Shown: piece by piece, positions 1 to 8,181 of the stretch
How the letters are laid out: each line of letters opens with the position of its first letter
How positions within the stretch are numbered: position 1 is the first letter of the stretch
The notes under the pieces: generated by a model
Told to the model about the DNA's origin: nothing
Databases searched by the model: none
What the model saw: the letters and a program-made list of their open reading frames with translations, nothing else
Translations under genes and position numbers: made by a program
From: Bacteroidota bacterium
GTDB lineage: Bacteria; Bacteroidota; Bacteroidia; Palsa-965
Assembly (NCBI GenBank): GCA_003153435.1
Contig: PLYR01000020.1
Location: 1 to 64,000 of the forward strand
Length of the DNA: 64,000 nucleotides
Direction of reading: 5' to 3'

Positions 1-219
1 TTTGGAACGCTTATGCTTGGAGTCAGGATTTCGGCATATTCCTACTCATCAAACGATAACGTATACTATGATGCGCACAAGTCGAATACTGGTTCCGTTG
101 GTCCGGCAGCATCCATCTCTGTCGGAGCGAGATATTGGTTCAAACCCAAGATTGGTGTTTATGGAGAATTAGGGGCAGGACACGACTTTGCAGTGGTCGG
201 CTTATGCTTTAAGCCTTAA
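1..219 (+). CDS. Outer-membrane beta-barrel protein, C-terminal fragment
   Basis: The reading frame is open from base 1, so this is the 3' end of a gene whose start lies before the window. The 72 visible residues alternate polar and hydrophobic residues and carry barrel-like strands such as ASISVGARYWF and IGVYGELGAG, as in small porin-family barrels of Bacteroidota. The ATG at base 13 is internal and probably not the start. The stop overlaps the 3' end of the convergent ABC-F gene by 11 bases. The family cannot be named from this fragment. Confidence 0.6.
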   Translation, partial: FGTLMLGVRISAYSYSSNDNVYYDAHKSNTGSVGPAASISVGARYWFKPKIGVYGELGAGHDFAVVGLCFKP

Positions 220-2119
220 CGCATTCCGATAATTCCAGCCAGCGAAGCCCTTTTTCATCGAGTTCCTTTCCAAGTCTTTCATACTCTGCAGAAATTTTCT
301 GAAGTTCCTGGTGATCGGATATATCTTCTGAAAGTTGTTTTTCCAAGTCCTTTCTCCGGGTTTCGAGCTTAGGAAGATCTTTTTCCAATTCCTCAAATTC
401 AGTTTTCTCCTTAAAGGTCATCTTGCGTTTCCCCCCGGATTCTATTTGGACCGCAGCCGCAACGGGCTGTGCTGCACTGATCTGGGCTTTTTGTTCCACT
501 TTAGCACTTGCTTCTTCTTCTTCAAGCTTTTCGCGGTACTGGGTATAATTGCCAGGAAAGTCTCTTACCTGCCCGTCACCTTGAAAAATAAACAAGTGAT
601 CCACCAACCGATCCATAAAATAACGATCGTGTGTAACGATCAGCACACATCCCGGAAAATCGGCAAGAAACTCTTCAAGGGTGGATAATGTTACGATATC
701 AAGGTCATTGGTCGGCTCATCCAGAATGAGGAAATTCGGATTCGTGATCAGAATCGTAAGAAGATATAATCGCCTTTTCTCACCACCACTGAGTTTAGAA
801 ACAAAATTATACTGAACCTCCGGTGGGAACAGAAAACGTTGAAGAAGCATTGAAGCCGTGAGCTTAGAACCATCAGCGAGAGGAATAAACTCTGCAATAT
901 CTTTGATGACTTCGATCACCCGCTTTTCTCCATTAAACACCATCCCTTGCTGGGAGTAATATCCATAAACGATGGTCTCACCGGTCTGAATCTTTCCGGA
1001 GTCAGGAGTTTCGAGTCCCATGATCATATTCAGAAAGGTTGACTTCCCTACTCCATTTCTACCTACAATACCAATCTTTTCTCCTTTTTTGAAGACATAT
1101 GAAAAATCTTTGAGTATCTGCTTTTCTTCGCTCCAGGCTTTTTTAAGCTTAATGAGTTCCAGAATCTTCCCACCCAGACGGCTCATCTTAACAGACATTT
1201 CAACCTTGTCGGTTGATTTCTTCTTAAACGCATTCTCTTTGACATCGTCAAATGCATCCACCCTGGCTTTAGCCTTTGTTCCTCTTGCTCTTGGCATCTT
1301 TCTTACCCACTCCAGTTCACGCCGGTAGAGGTTCTTTGCTTTATCAAGTTCACTCGCTTCATTGATTTCCCGCTCTGACTTTTTTTCTACATAGTAGGAA
1401 TAATTCCCTTTATACCGGTATACGTTTCCGGCTTCCAGTTCAATGATCTCATCACATATACGGTCCAGAAAATAACGATCGTGTGTAACTATAAGCAGCG
1501 TAAGGTCTTTTTCAAGCAGGTATTCTTCCAGCCATTCTGTCATTTCAATGTCCAGGTGGTTGGTAGGTTCATCCAGAATCATGAGATCAGGTTCCTGAAT
1601 AAGGATCTGGGCCAGAGCCAGTCGTTTTTTCTGACCTCCTGAGAGGGTTTCTGTTTTCTGCTCCAGGTGTTTTTCAAGACCTAGCCGGCTCAGAACCTGT
1701 TTAGCGCGACTTTCATAATCCCAGGCGTGGAGCAAATCCATTTTCATCTGTGCATTATGAAGCTTGTCCATCAAGGCCATATCCGAATTCGTTTCTGCTT
1801 CAATCAGACACTGTTCATATTCCCTGATTGCTAAGGCAGCTGCATCATCACCACTGTGCAACACTTCAACAGCTGTCATCTGAGGATCAAATTGAGGATC
1901 TTGATAGAGAAAAGCAACCCGGATATCATTCCGGAGTGTGCAGATTCCGCTATCAGCCGTATCAAGGCCTGCAATAATATTGAGGAGAGAGGTCTTTCCG
2001 GCCCCGTTTTTAGCAACCAGAGCAACTTTCTGGCCCTGATTTATGCCAAAATTAATCTTATCAAACAATATTCTCGGGCCATAAGCCTTACTGAGCGATT
2101 CAACGGAGAGGTAATTCAT
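209..2119 (-). CDS. uup: ABC-F family ATPase, Uup-like
   Basis: This is a soluble protein with two ABC domains and no membrane segment, the ABC-F layout. ABC-F proteins act on ribosomes or translation, and Uup is also linked to DNA transactions. Domain 1 has the signature LSGGQKKRL and Walker B LMILDEPTNHLD; domain 2 has Walker A GRNGVGKST, signature LSGGEKRRL and Walker B FLILDEPTNDLD. A basic linker lies between them. The last 70 or so residues are a charged coiled coil (EFEELEKDLPKLETRRKDLE), as in the DNA-binding tail of Uup. The first Walker A reads AKNGAGKT, with Ala for the first Gly. Length (636) is normal for Uup. It is convergent with the partial barrel gene. Confidence 0.92.
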   Translation of the reverse strand: MNYLSVESLSKAYGPRILFDKINFGINQGQKVALVAKNGAGKTSLLNIIAGLDTADSGICTLRNDIRVAFLYQDPQFDPQMTAVEVLHSGDDAAALAIREYEQCLIEAETNSDMALMDKLHNAQMKMDLLHAWDYESRAKQVLSRLGLEKHLEQKTETLSGGQKKRLALAQILIQEPDLMILDEPTNHLDIEMTEWLEEYLLEKDLTLLIVTHDRYFLDRICDEIIELEAGNVYRYKGNYSYYVEKKSEREINEASELDKAKNLYRRELEWVRKMPRARGTKAKARVDAFDDVKENAFKKKSTDKVEMSVKMSRLGGKILELIKLKKAWSEEKQILKDFSYVFKKGEKIGIVGRNGVGKSTFLNMIMGLETPDSGKIQTGETIVYGYYSQQGMVFNGEKRVIEVIKDIAEFIPLADGSKLTASMLLQRFLFPPEVQYNFVSKLSGGEKRRLYLLTILITNPNFLILDEPTNDLDIVTLSTLEEFLADFPGCVLIVTHDRYFMDRLVDHLFIFQGDGQVRDFPGNYTQYREKLEEEEASAKVEQKAQISAAQPVAAAVQIESGGKRKMTFKEKTEFEELEKDLPKLETRRKDLEKQLSEDISDHQELQKISAEYERLGKELDEKGLRWLELSECVKA

Positions 2120-2252
2120 GGGGCGCGAAGATACGGAAATTACAGGAGCCCTTTCCTTTTGGGTCAGGCAATTTTTTATGGCAACACCAGGGCTAGTTCA
2201 TTGATTTTCTGAAATATTTTTATGTAATCTACTTAATCTACTATATGGGTTT

Positions 2253-2260
2253 TATATTTG
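2253..2260 (+). promoter_or_regulatory. Candidate -7 promoter box (TATATTTG)
   Basis: TATATTTG matches the Bacteroidota sigma-A -7 consensus TAnnTTTG exactly and lies 42 bases before the ATG of the T9SS cargo gene at 2303, in an AT-rich stretch. No good TTTG -33 partner is visible at the usual 18-20 base spacing. Confidence 0.4.
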
Positions 2261-2302
2261 ATACATTTATGATATTTACATAATAATAAATAAAGTCAAA
2301 TC

Positions 2303-3232
2303 ATGAAATCCTTTCTCCTCCTCTTATGCTCCACATGGGTTGTAGTTACCCTGAAAGCTCAAACCTTTGAATTATCCTATACTTTCGACAGCGTCAGGAC
2401 TTCAACCGGAACTACAGATCCAACTCCAATTATCAACCCGCCCGGTATCTTGGCCAGCCGCTTCTCTGCGCACGGTGTATCTCAGAATCCGAATGCAACA
2501 GGACGATTCTCCTTCACTGGTTGGCCTCTTGGAGGCATCAGTGGGACCACCTCTTATTCATCTCTCAGTGGAAAACTGGATACCGGGAAGTATTTCGAGG
2601 TCAGCCTGGAACCACTGACCGGGTTTCTCCTGAATCTGGATTCAGTCAGCTTCTTGTTCCAGCGTTCAGGAACGGGTATTCGGACCATCTCCGTCAGGTC
2701 TAATGAAGACAACTTTAGTAATAATCTTGTACCGTCTGTCAATCCTCCCAACCCTGATCTGACTATCGAGCCCGGAAATATCATTTTTCTGAACAAGGAT
2801 ATTACAAGCATGCAAACAGGCAGCACAATCAAAGCAGGAGGCTCTTTATTCACAAACTCATTCAAACCCATAACCTTCCGTTTTTATGGATTTAATGCAA
2901 CCGGGGGAACAGGAACTTTTAGTCTGGATGAGGTAGACATTTTCGGAAGTTCCAGCCTGGTTCCTACCGGAATGGCCAATGAGCAGGGAAAAGATATGCG
3001 GGTTTATCCCGACCCATCCATTACGGGAGTGTTTTATCTGGAAAAAGGAGAACTCACCCAGGTATGCGATGCGACTGTTTATTCACTTTCCGGCAAGAAG
3101 ATACTTAACGTTGCCTTTCCCCTGACAGGAAGGCTTGAAGTGAATCTGGCCAGTGAACAAAACGGCATCTATCTGCTGCATGTTACCTGGCCAGGCTCTT
3201 ATTCAGTATATAAGCTTTGTCTGATGCGCTGA
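2303..3232 (+). CDS. Secreted protein with T9SS type A sorting domain
   Basis: The protein has a signal peptide (MKSFLLLLCSTWVVVTLKAQ) and a C-terminal domain of about 80 residues with T9SS hallmarks: a start near MRVYPDPSITG, a central YSLSGKKI strand, NGIYLLHV and a basic end (LCLMR). In this system the C-terminal domain directs the protein through the outer membrane and is then removed. The middle (about residues 20-220) is Ser/Thr/Gly-rich and beta-predicted (FRFYGFNATGGTGTFSLDEVDIFG), resembling the sandwich domains of secreted Bacteroidota proteins, but no catalytic motif is visible. The gene is convergent with the TIM44-like gene, 6 bases away. Its substrate is unknown. Confidence 0.8.
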   Translation: MKSFLLLLCSTWVVVTLKAQTFELSYTFDSVRTSTGTTDPTPIINPPGILASRFSAHGVSQNPNATGRFSFTGWPLGGISGTTSYSSLSGKLDTGKYFEVSLEPLTGFLLNLDSVSFLFQRSGTGIRTISVRSNEDNFSNNLVPSVNPPNPDLTIEPGNIIFLNKDITSMQTGSTIKAGGSLFTNSFKPITFRFYGFNATGGTGTFSLDEVDIFGSSSLVPTGMANEQGKDMRVYPDPSITGVFYLEKGELTQVCDATVYSLSGKKILNVAFPLTGRLEVNLASEQNGIYLLHVTWPGSYSVYKLCLMR

Positions 3233-3238
3233 CTCAAA

Positions 3239-4717
3239 TCAGCTCATCTGAAACTGGGTCAGAACCCAGTTATGGTCATAATCGATAATCGGGGCATCAC
3301 AATAAGCACATTTATCAAGGGTTGTATCGCCGTAAGGAGATCCGCAGGAAGCGCACTCATAGCTGAACACCGTTTCTTTGGCCGGCGTTTGAAGAGCCTT
3401 CAGGTTTTTAGATAAGGTCAGTGTGTAATTCCTGCTGGTCAATTCCCTGTCGAGCAGCGTAAGTTTTTCTTCTGCTTTAACACGCTGATAAGTACATTTC
3501 ATGGAGAATACGATATGCAGCTTCTCCGAATCCTTATAAAAGGTAATCATAGATACCTCGTTCAGGTAGAGTCTGTCGAATACGATGTTTCCGCTCCGCT
3601 TCCGTTCTTCGAGTAAAGCATTCTTTACAGTCTCAATGGCAAACCGGTCGAGTTTGTTTGGCTTCTCCCCTCCCATCACCTGCATCACCTGCATAAACAC
3701 GTTGGATGCAACATCCTCCATTCGTTGAATAGAAAACGTATCATCATGTTTGGTAAGTTCCTTCAGTTCTTCCTGATTTGCGACTGATCGTCCGGGAGAG
3801 TAATCAGCTTCTTGAGTAATTTCGCTCAACACCCAATCGTAAGAAGCATTATTGGTTAGTGTACCACAGGATCCACAACGGCTGATTTCTCCCATATCCA
3901 CATCGAATGTTGCTCCGCAATTCGGGCAGTTGTTTGAGTTATAAAGGTTTTTACCAGTATCAGGGCCATTTCTCTTGATGAAGGTCCAATACTCTGTATC
4001 GTCATCTCCTCTGAATTTTTCATTGAACTGAGGGTATTTTTCGCTGATAAACTCATCATCCATTTTAAAATGGATAGCCACATCAGCTGTTTGATAGTTT
4101 CCGTCAGATTCGAGATTCGCTACCCTGATCTTTGCAATCTGGATATTACTTAGCTTATTCACCTGACTCAGCTTGTTCATCATTATAAACTGTCCGTTGA
4201 ACCGCTGGTAAACTCCATCGGAGATCCATTTACGAACCAGCTTGAGATCTTTCTTCTGCCATGCATCCTGGATGCCTAAGAAGGAGGTCTTTACTTTCTC
4301 TTCATCAAGACCTGCGGGATATGGAAGAGATGCCCCTTCAGCAGAAGAAGTATATCCATCATCGTCGCTGCCTCCTCCGCTTATAGCAAAGATCAGACCC
4401 AGGATTGCACCCAAAGCACCTTCGGGCTTATTGTTTCTGAAATAGGCTTTAAGAATGAAATAAACGATTAGCAGAATCACTCCGATAATAATTCCGAAGG
4501 CCCCAAAACCGAAACCGATTCCTCCTCCTCCAAAACTATGTCCACCACCCATACTGTGTCCTCCTCCAAATCCTCCTCCGCTGCTGTGTCCACCACTGCT
4601 ATGTCCACCACCACCACCACCACCTGCCCGTGCGAAGAGTGCATTATTGGTAATTAAACAAATAGCCGTGAAGGCAAAAAACGCTTTGCGTAGGATGGAA
4701 CAGGATCTGGAATTCAT
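3239..4717 (-). CDS. TIM44-like membrane protein with Gly/His-rich segment and two zinc ribbons
   Basis: Residues 1-31 form a signal peptide; 32-66 are almost only Gly with Ser, His and Phe; about 67-92 form a transmembrane helix (GFGAFGIIIGVILLIVYFIL). Then come a TIM44-like region (FLGIQDAWQKKDLKLVRKW) and two four-cysteine zinc ribbons, CPNCG...CGSCG near residue 265 and CASCG...CAYCD near residue 458. Related bacterial proteins are annotated as TIM44-like domain proteins. In mitochondria the fold binds membranes and import partners, but no bacterial function is established. If the N-terminal segment is cleaved, the ribbons should face the cytoplasm. The last ribbon is at the very C-terminus. 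Confidence 0.8.
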   Translation of the reverse strand: MNSRSCSILRKAFFAFTAICLITNNALFARAGGGGGGGHSSGGHSSGGGFGGGHSMGGGHSFGGGGIGFGFGAFGIIIGVILLIVYFILKAYFRNNKPEGALGAILGLIFAISGGGSDDDGYTSSAEGASLPYPAGLDEEKVKTSFLGIQDAWQKKDLKLVRKWISDGVYQRFNGQFIMMNKLSQVNKLSNIQIAKIRVANLESDGNYQTADVAIHFKMDDEFISEKYPQFNEKFRGDDDTEYWTFIKRNGPDTGKNLYNSNNCPNCGATFDVDMGEISRCGSCGTLTNNASYDWVLSEITQEADYSPGRSVANQEELKELTKHDDTFSIQRMEDVASNVFMQVMQVMGGEKPNKLDRFAIETVKNALLEERKRSGNIVFDRLYLNEVSMITFYKDSEKLHIVFSMKCTYQRVKAEEKLTLLDRELTSRNYTLTLSKNLKALQTPAKETVFSYECASCGSPYGDTTLDKCAYCDAPIIDYDHNWVLTQFQMS

Positions 4718-4737
4718 AGAATGGATTTCGATGAATT

Positions 4738-4745
4738 CAAATGTA
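4738..4745 (-). promoter_or_regulatory. Candidate -7 promoter box for the TIM44-like gene
   Basis: On the minus strand this reads TACATTTG, an exact match to TAnnTTTG, 21 bases upstream of the ATG at 4717. A clear -33 box is not visible. Confidence 0.35.
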
Positions 4746-4807
4746 TATAATTTACCCGAACCAGGTAAAAATAAAAATGAAATTTCTGGACTTTAGAAAA
4801 GGATGGA

Positions 4808-5548
4808 TTACTTTTTATCTACCGGTTTAAAGATGTAATTCACTTTTATGGGATCAGTAGGGTGTTCCGAACCGGTATTTCCCTTTTCATTGAGGGTCTG
4901 GTCGATTTCTTCGTATCCTTCCATGTCATCCTCCGAATCTTCTTCAGCCGAGGACTCCTGCTCCCAGCTAAATTTGTCACGTTCCGGGCCTTCTGCCCGA
5001 AAAAACCAGGCACAAACGATCCCGGCCAGGGAACCCAGGAGATGGGATTCCCAGGAAATGCTATCCACCAGCGGAAAGACTCCCCAGACAAGGCCGTTAT
5101 AGAATATCAACACCAGAAGGGAGATACGCATCAGGCGGTGATCTTTACGGAATATACCTGCAAAGAAGAGAAAGCTCACAAAACCGTAGATAAGCCCGCT
5201 TGCACCTAAATGATATGCCCCTCCCGATCTTGCTCCTGCCCACACCCATATACCTGTCATGAGATACAGCCAGAAAAAAATACGAAAAGCAATGCCCCTA
5301 TAAAAATAAAACATGATGGTTCCCAGAATAATAAGAGGGACTGAGTTCGAAAGTAAGTGGTTGTTGCTTCCATGGATGAGGGGTGCCATAATAATACCTG
5401 GAAGCCCCCTGACACTTCTTGGATAAATCCCCAGTTGGTTCAGAGGGAGATTCCAGGAGGTCTGTGCCAGACGGATCAGCCACAGAATTGCGACAAATAC
5501 GGTGGGGAAGATCAGATTAAGGAAGAGACGTTTGCGCTCGTTTGTCAT
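4808..5548 (-). CDS. Rhomboid family intramembrane serine protease
   Basis: Rhomboids cut membrane proteins inside the bilayer with a Ser-His dyad. Here the catalytic serine is in GASG (Ser117), the histidine in WESHLLGSLAG (His169), and the supporting H-x4-H-x3-N motif is HGSNNHLLSN (His59, His64, Asn68). About six membrane helices fill residues 8-190. An acidic soluble tail of some 55 residues follows (EEDSEDDMEGYEE), probably cytoplasmic. All active-site residues are present, so it should be active; its substrates are not evident. It is a single gene with its own upstream gap. Confidence 0.92.
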   Translation of the reverse strand: MTNERKRLFLNLIFPTVFVAILWLIRLAQTSWNLPLNQLGIYPRSVRGLPGIIMAPLIHGSNNHLLSNSVPLIILGTIMFYFYRGIAFRIFFWLYLMTGIWVWAGARSGGAYHLGASGLIYGFVSFLFFAGIFRKDHRLMRISLLVLIFYNGLVWGVFPLVDSISWESHLLGSLAGIVCAWFFRAEGPERDKFSWEQESSAEEDSEDDMEGYEEIDQTLNEKGNTGSEHPTDPIKVNYIFKPVDKK

Positions 5549-5686
5549 AGGACCGGGCTATAACCTTTATATAAAACGTAATTCAGGCTATATTGTTTCC
5601 GGTATGAGCCTATTAACCAAAATAATGCCATTGACAGCTTGTCAGTTCCTTTAAGATTTGCTAACAATAGGAACATATAGGGAAGG

Positions 5687-5694
5687 TATCTTTG
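5687..5694 (+). promoter_or_regulatory. Candidate -7 promoter box (TATCTTTG)
   Basis: This exact TAnnTTTG match lies 26 bases before the ATG at 5721. A TTTG sits at 5657-5660, but the 26-base gap is longer than usual. The box lies inside the ORF-track extension (from 5658), which favours the ATG at 5721 as the true start. Confidence 0.45.
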
Positions 5695-5720
5695 ACCTAT
5701 CAATAATCTCAAAAGAAAAT

Positions 5721-5951
5721 ATGAATTCTATTTCCAATGAAATAATAGGGAAAACAGCAACAGTCTATATGAAGGATGGAAGCGTCAAGAATGGACGAAT
5801 CCTAGGAATCCGAACCGATGTTGAAAGGCTATGTGCCGTTGAATTTGAAACCAAGCAAGCCTGTGACCCCTATTTCCGAGTAAAGCACAGAGAAATCACT
5901 GAATTTCTTGACACTACCTGCATTGAAGCCATAGACCCTTATTGCAAATAA
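5721..5951 (+). CDS. Small conserved-looking protein, Sm/LSm-like pattern
   Basis: The protein has 76 residues from the ATG at 5721. The upstream part of the ORF-track entry lacks an ATG and holds a promoter-like box. The core GKTATVYMKDGSVKNGRILGI has the strand-turn-strand pattern of Sm-like domains, in which a short beta barrel binds RNA or protein; I infer this only from pattern. The C-terminal half contains three cysteines (ERLCAVEF, KQACDPYF, DTTCIEA) and ends DPYCK. It has no signal peptide, so it is cytoplasmic. It is convergent with prc, 8 bases away. I do not recognise the family with certainty. Confidence 0.6.
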   Translation: MNSISNEIIGKTATVYMKDGSVKNGRILGIRTDVERLCAVEFETKQACDPYFRVKHREITEFLDTTCIEAIDPYCK

Positions 5952-5959
5952 ATAAGCAG

Positions 5960-8056
5960 TTATTTCATGTCTTTTATGACATTGACTGCTTCAAAGAGAT
6001 GAATGTCTTTCCGAAGTCTTTTCTGGAAATCCTTTTCCCTTGCCATTTTTGTGGTATCATTTTTAATCACCTGTAAATCGGATGACAAAGTGATCAATTC
6101 CATGCCGGCAATATCCTTATCCAAAGCTTCATACTTTTTGCCGGTCTCTTCCACACCTTTCTCTTTAGCGTGATATTTTACCAGATTCAATGTTTCATAG
6201 GTATCATCTCGTTGATTTTTCAAGCGTTGGGCCTCTTCAGCAAGGAGCTTGAACGATTCGCTACTCTTGGTACGAGCTTCGCTTTCTTTCCGGAGTTTAT
6301 CGTACGACAGTGGGTGAATATTCCAGGTCTGATAATCGGCTTTGCTAATCTCATCCCATTTCATCGGGTAATCCAGTTCCCGCTCTCCAAGATCAAGATA
6401 CATATAACGGTCAGGAAGAATAATATCGGGAACGACCCCTTTCAGCTGAGTGGCCCCGCCACTGATTCTATAAAACTTGGATCGGGTCACTTTGACTGAA
6501 CCCAAGGGTTTGAAATTCGCATATGCTGGGTTCAGTTGCTCATCCAGATCGGAGAACTGCTGAACACTTCCCTTTCCAAAAGTAGATGAACTGCCCATAA
6601 TGATACCTCTTTTATAATCCTGTATCGCTGCTGCCATAATTTCAGATGCCGAGGCACTTCCGGAATTAACCATGACTACCAATGGCCCATCATAAATGAG
6701 GCTTTCTTCCCGATCGCTTAAAACAGTTGGAATACCAGTCCGGCTCTTCACCTGTACAATAGGGCCTTTGTCAACGAACAGTCCGGCCATATCCACTACA
6801 TCAGAAAGTGATCCCCCTCCATTGTCGCGAAGATCAAGCACGATACCATCTACCGTATCGGCCTTCAGTTTCATAATCTCCTTCTTGACATCAGCGGCAC
6901 AGTTATGTCCACCCAACCGTTTAAAATCTGCATAGAAAGAGGGCAACTTAATGTAACCTATCCTCATACCATTCTCCTTCACAATATCAGAGTGCGCATA
7001 AGTCTCTTCCAATTGTACAATATCACGGATGATGGAAATGATCTCGGTTCCACCTGCAACCTTTCTTACGGTAAGTCTGACTTCCGTTCCTTTCTTTCCT
7101 CTGACTATCTTCACCACATTATCCAGCTTCATTCCGGTAACCTCCACTGGCTCCCCATCTCCTTGAGCAACTTTAAGAATAATATCTCCGGCTTTCAGTT
7201 TCCCCTGACGCCAGGATGGGCTACCGGGAACAATGCTTGAAACTTTAATTTCCTCATCTTTTTGCTGAAGCTGGGCACCTATCCCTTCCACTTGTCCGCT
7301 GAGTGCAATATCGAAGTTGTCGCGTTCCACTGGGGCAAAATATTCGGTATGGGGATCGTAAGCTCCTACGATGCAATTCAGATAAAGTGAAAACCGGTCT
7401 TCCCGATCCACCTTATTAAGTCTCTCGAATATCTCATCTTCTGACTTAAGCACCTTTTTCCTGGCATCTGCTTCCATTTCAGTAGCGTTTTTTTTCTTGA
7501 AGCTGGTATCTTTCTTTGCGATTGCTTTCTCTTGTTCGTTCATCATATCATTCAGTCTGAACAAAACCTGGTATTTCAGGTATTTTCTCCAGTCCTCCTT
7601 CAATTCTTCCTTTGAAGCGGCATACTTAAACTTATCAGGATTTAATTCTACACTCTCTTCCTTGGTAAAATCAAAAGGTTTGGAAAGTATGTCCTTATAA
7701 TACTGCTGATCTTCCTTGGTCCTCTTATTAATGATTTCAAGACTGAGGTTAAAGAAATCAAGTTTGTTGTTTAGAACCTGATCATCGATCTCGTATTTAT
7801 ATTTGGAAAATTTATCAACGTCTTCCTGCAACAGAATTTTCTTATTGTAGTCCAGGCGTTTCAGGTAGAGACTGAATACATGAAGGGAAAAACTGTCGTT
7901 AAAAATCTGGGGATTGTAATGATTTGCATTAAGGTTCTCAAGCAGCCGGGCCTGAATAACCTCATCCTTCGTTGGTGAGCCTGAAAACAATACACAGGAA
8001 GTGACCAAAACCAAAAGGCTCAGGGATACAGAAATTCGAATCAGGGTAGGTTTCAT
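5960..8056 (-). CDS. prc: Carboxy-terminal processing (tail-specific) protease, S41 family
   Basis: Prc/Tsp is a periplasmic Ser-Lys protease that degrades or trims envelope proteins from their C-termini. The order is: signal with lipobox (LVLVTSCVLFSG), helical N-terminal region, PDZ domain (GIGAQLQQKDEEIKVSSIVPGSPSW), S41 core with catalytic Ser in VNSGSASASEI and Lys in FGKGSVQ, and a charged helical C-terminal domain typical of Tsp. It has 698 residues, a usual length. I start at 8056 because the signal begins there and the longer ORF (from 8140) would run through a strong terminator hairpin at 8090-8113. It follows the Ig-repeat gene on the same strand. Confidence 0.92.
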   Translation of the reverse strand: MKPTLIRISVSLSLLVLVTSCVLFSGSPTKDEVIQARLLENLNANHYNPQIFNDSFSLHVFSLYLKRLDYNKKILLQEDVDKFSKYKYEIDDQVLNNKLDFFNLSLEIINKRTKEDQQYYKDILSKPFDFTKEESVELNPDKFKYAASKEELKEDWRKYLKYQVLFRLNDMMNEQEKAIAKKDTSFKKKNATEMEADARKKVLKSEDEIFERLNKVDREDRFSLYLNCIVGAYDPHTEYFAPVERDNFDIALSGQVEGIGAQLQQKDEEIKVSSIVPGSPSWRQGKLKAGDIILKVAQGDGEPVEVTGMKLDNVVKIVRGKKGTEVRLTVRKVAGGTEIISIIRDIVQLEETYAHSDIVKENGMRIGYIKLPSFYADFKRLGGHNCAADVKKEIMKLKADTVDGIVLDLRDNGGGSLSDVVDMAGLFVDKGPIVQVKSRTGIPTVLSDREESLIYDGPLVVMVNSGSASASEIMAAAIQDYKRGIIMGSSSTFGKGSVQQFSDLDEQLNPAYANFKPLGSVKVTRSKFYRISGGATQLKGVVPDIILPDRYMYLDLGERELDYPMKWDEISKADYQTWNIHPLSYDKLRKESEARTKSSESFKLLAEEAQRLKNQRDDTYETLNLVKYHAKEKGVEETGKKYEALDKDIAGMELITLSSDLQVIKNDTTKMAREKDFQKRLRKDIHLFEAVNVIKDMK

Positions 8057-8089
8057 ATCGGATGTTATGTCCACGAAATTACTTAAATA

Positions 8090-8113
8090 AAAGCAGACCC
8101 GAAGGTCTGCTTT
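8090..8113 (-). terminator. Intrinsic terminator with UUCG tetraloop
   Basis: On the minus strand the sequence reads AAAGCAGACC-TTCG-GGTCTGCTTT: a perfect 10-bp stem closed by the extra-stable C(UUCG)G loop, then TATTTAAG. It lies about 70 bases after the stop of the 1405-residue gene and before prc, so it separates the two transcripts. Confidence 0.85.
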
Positions 8114-8181
8114 AGTTAAAAAAACACAAAAAACATGCACTGGCAGGAAGAATCTCCTACCAACGATTAATCTCTTCAGAG

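Noticed and set aside
8057-8140. Extended N-terminus of prc
   Set aside because: It would translate a strong terminator hairpin; the lipoprotein signal starts at 8056.
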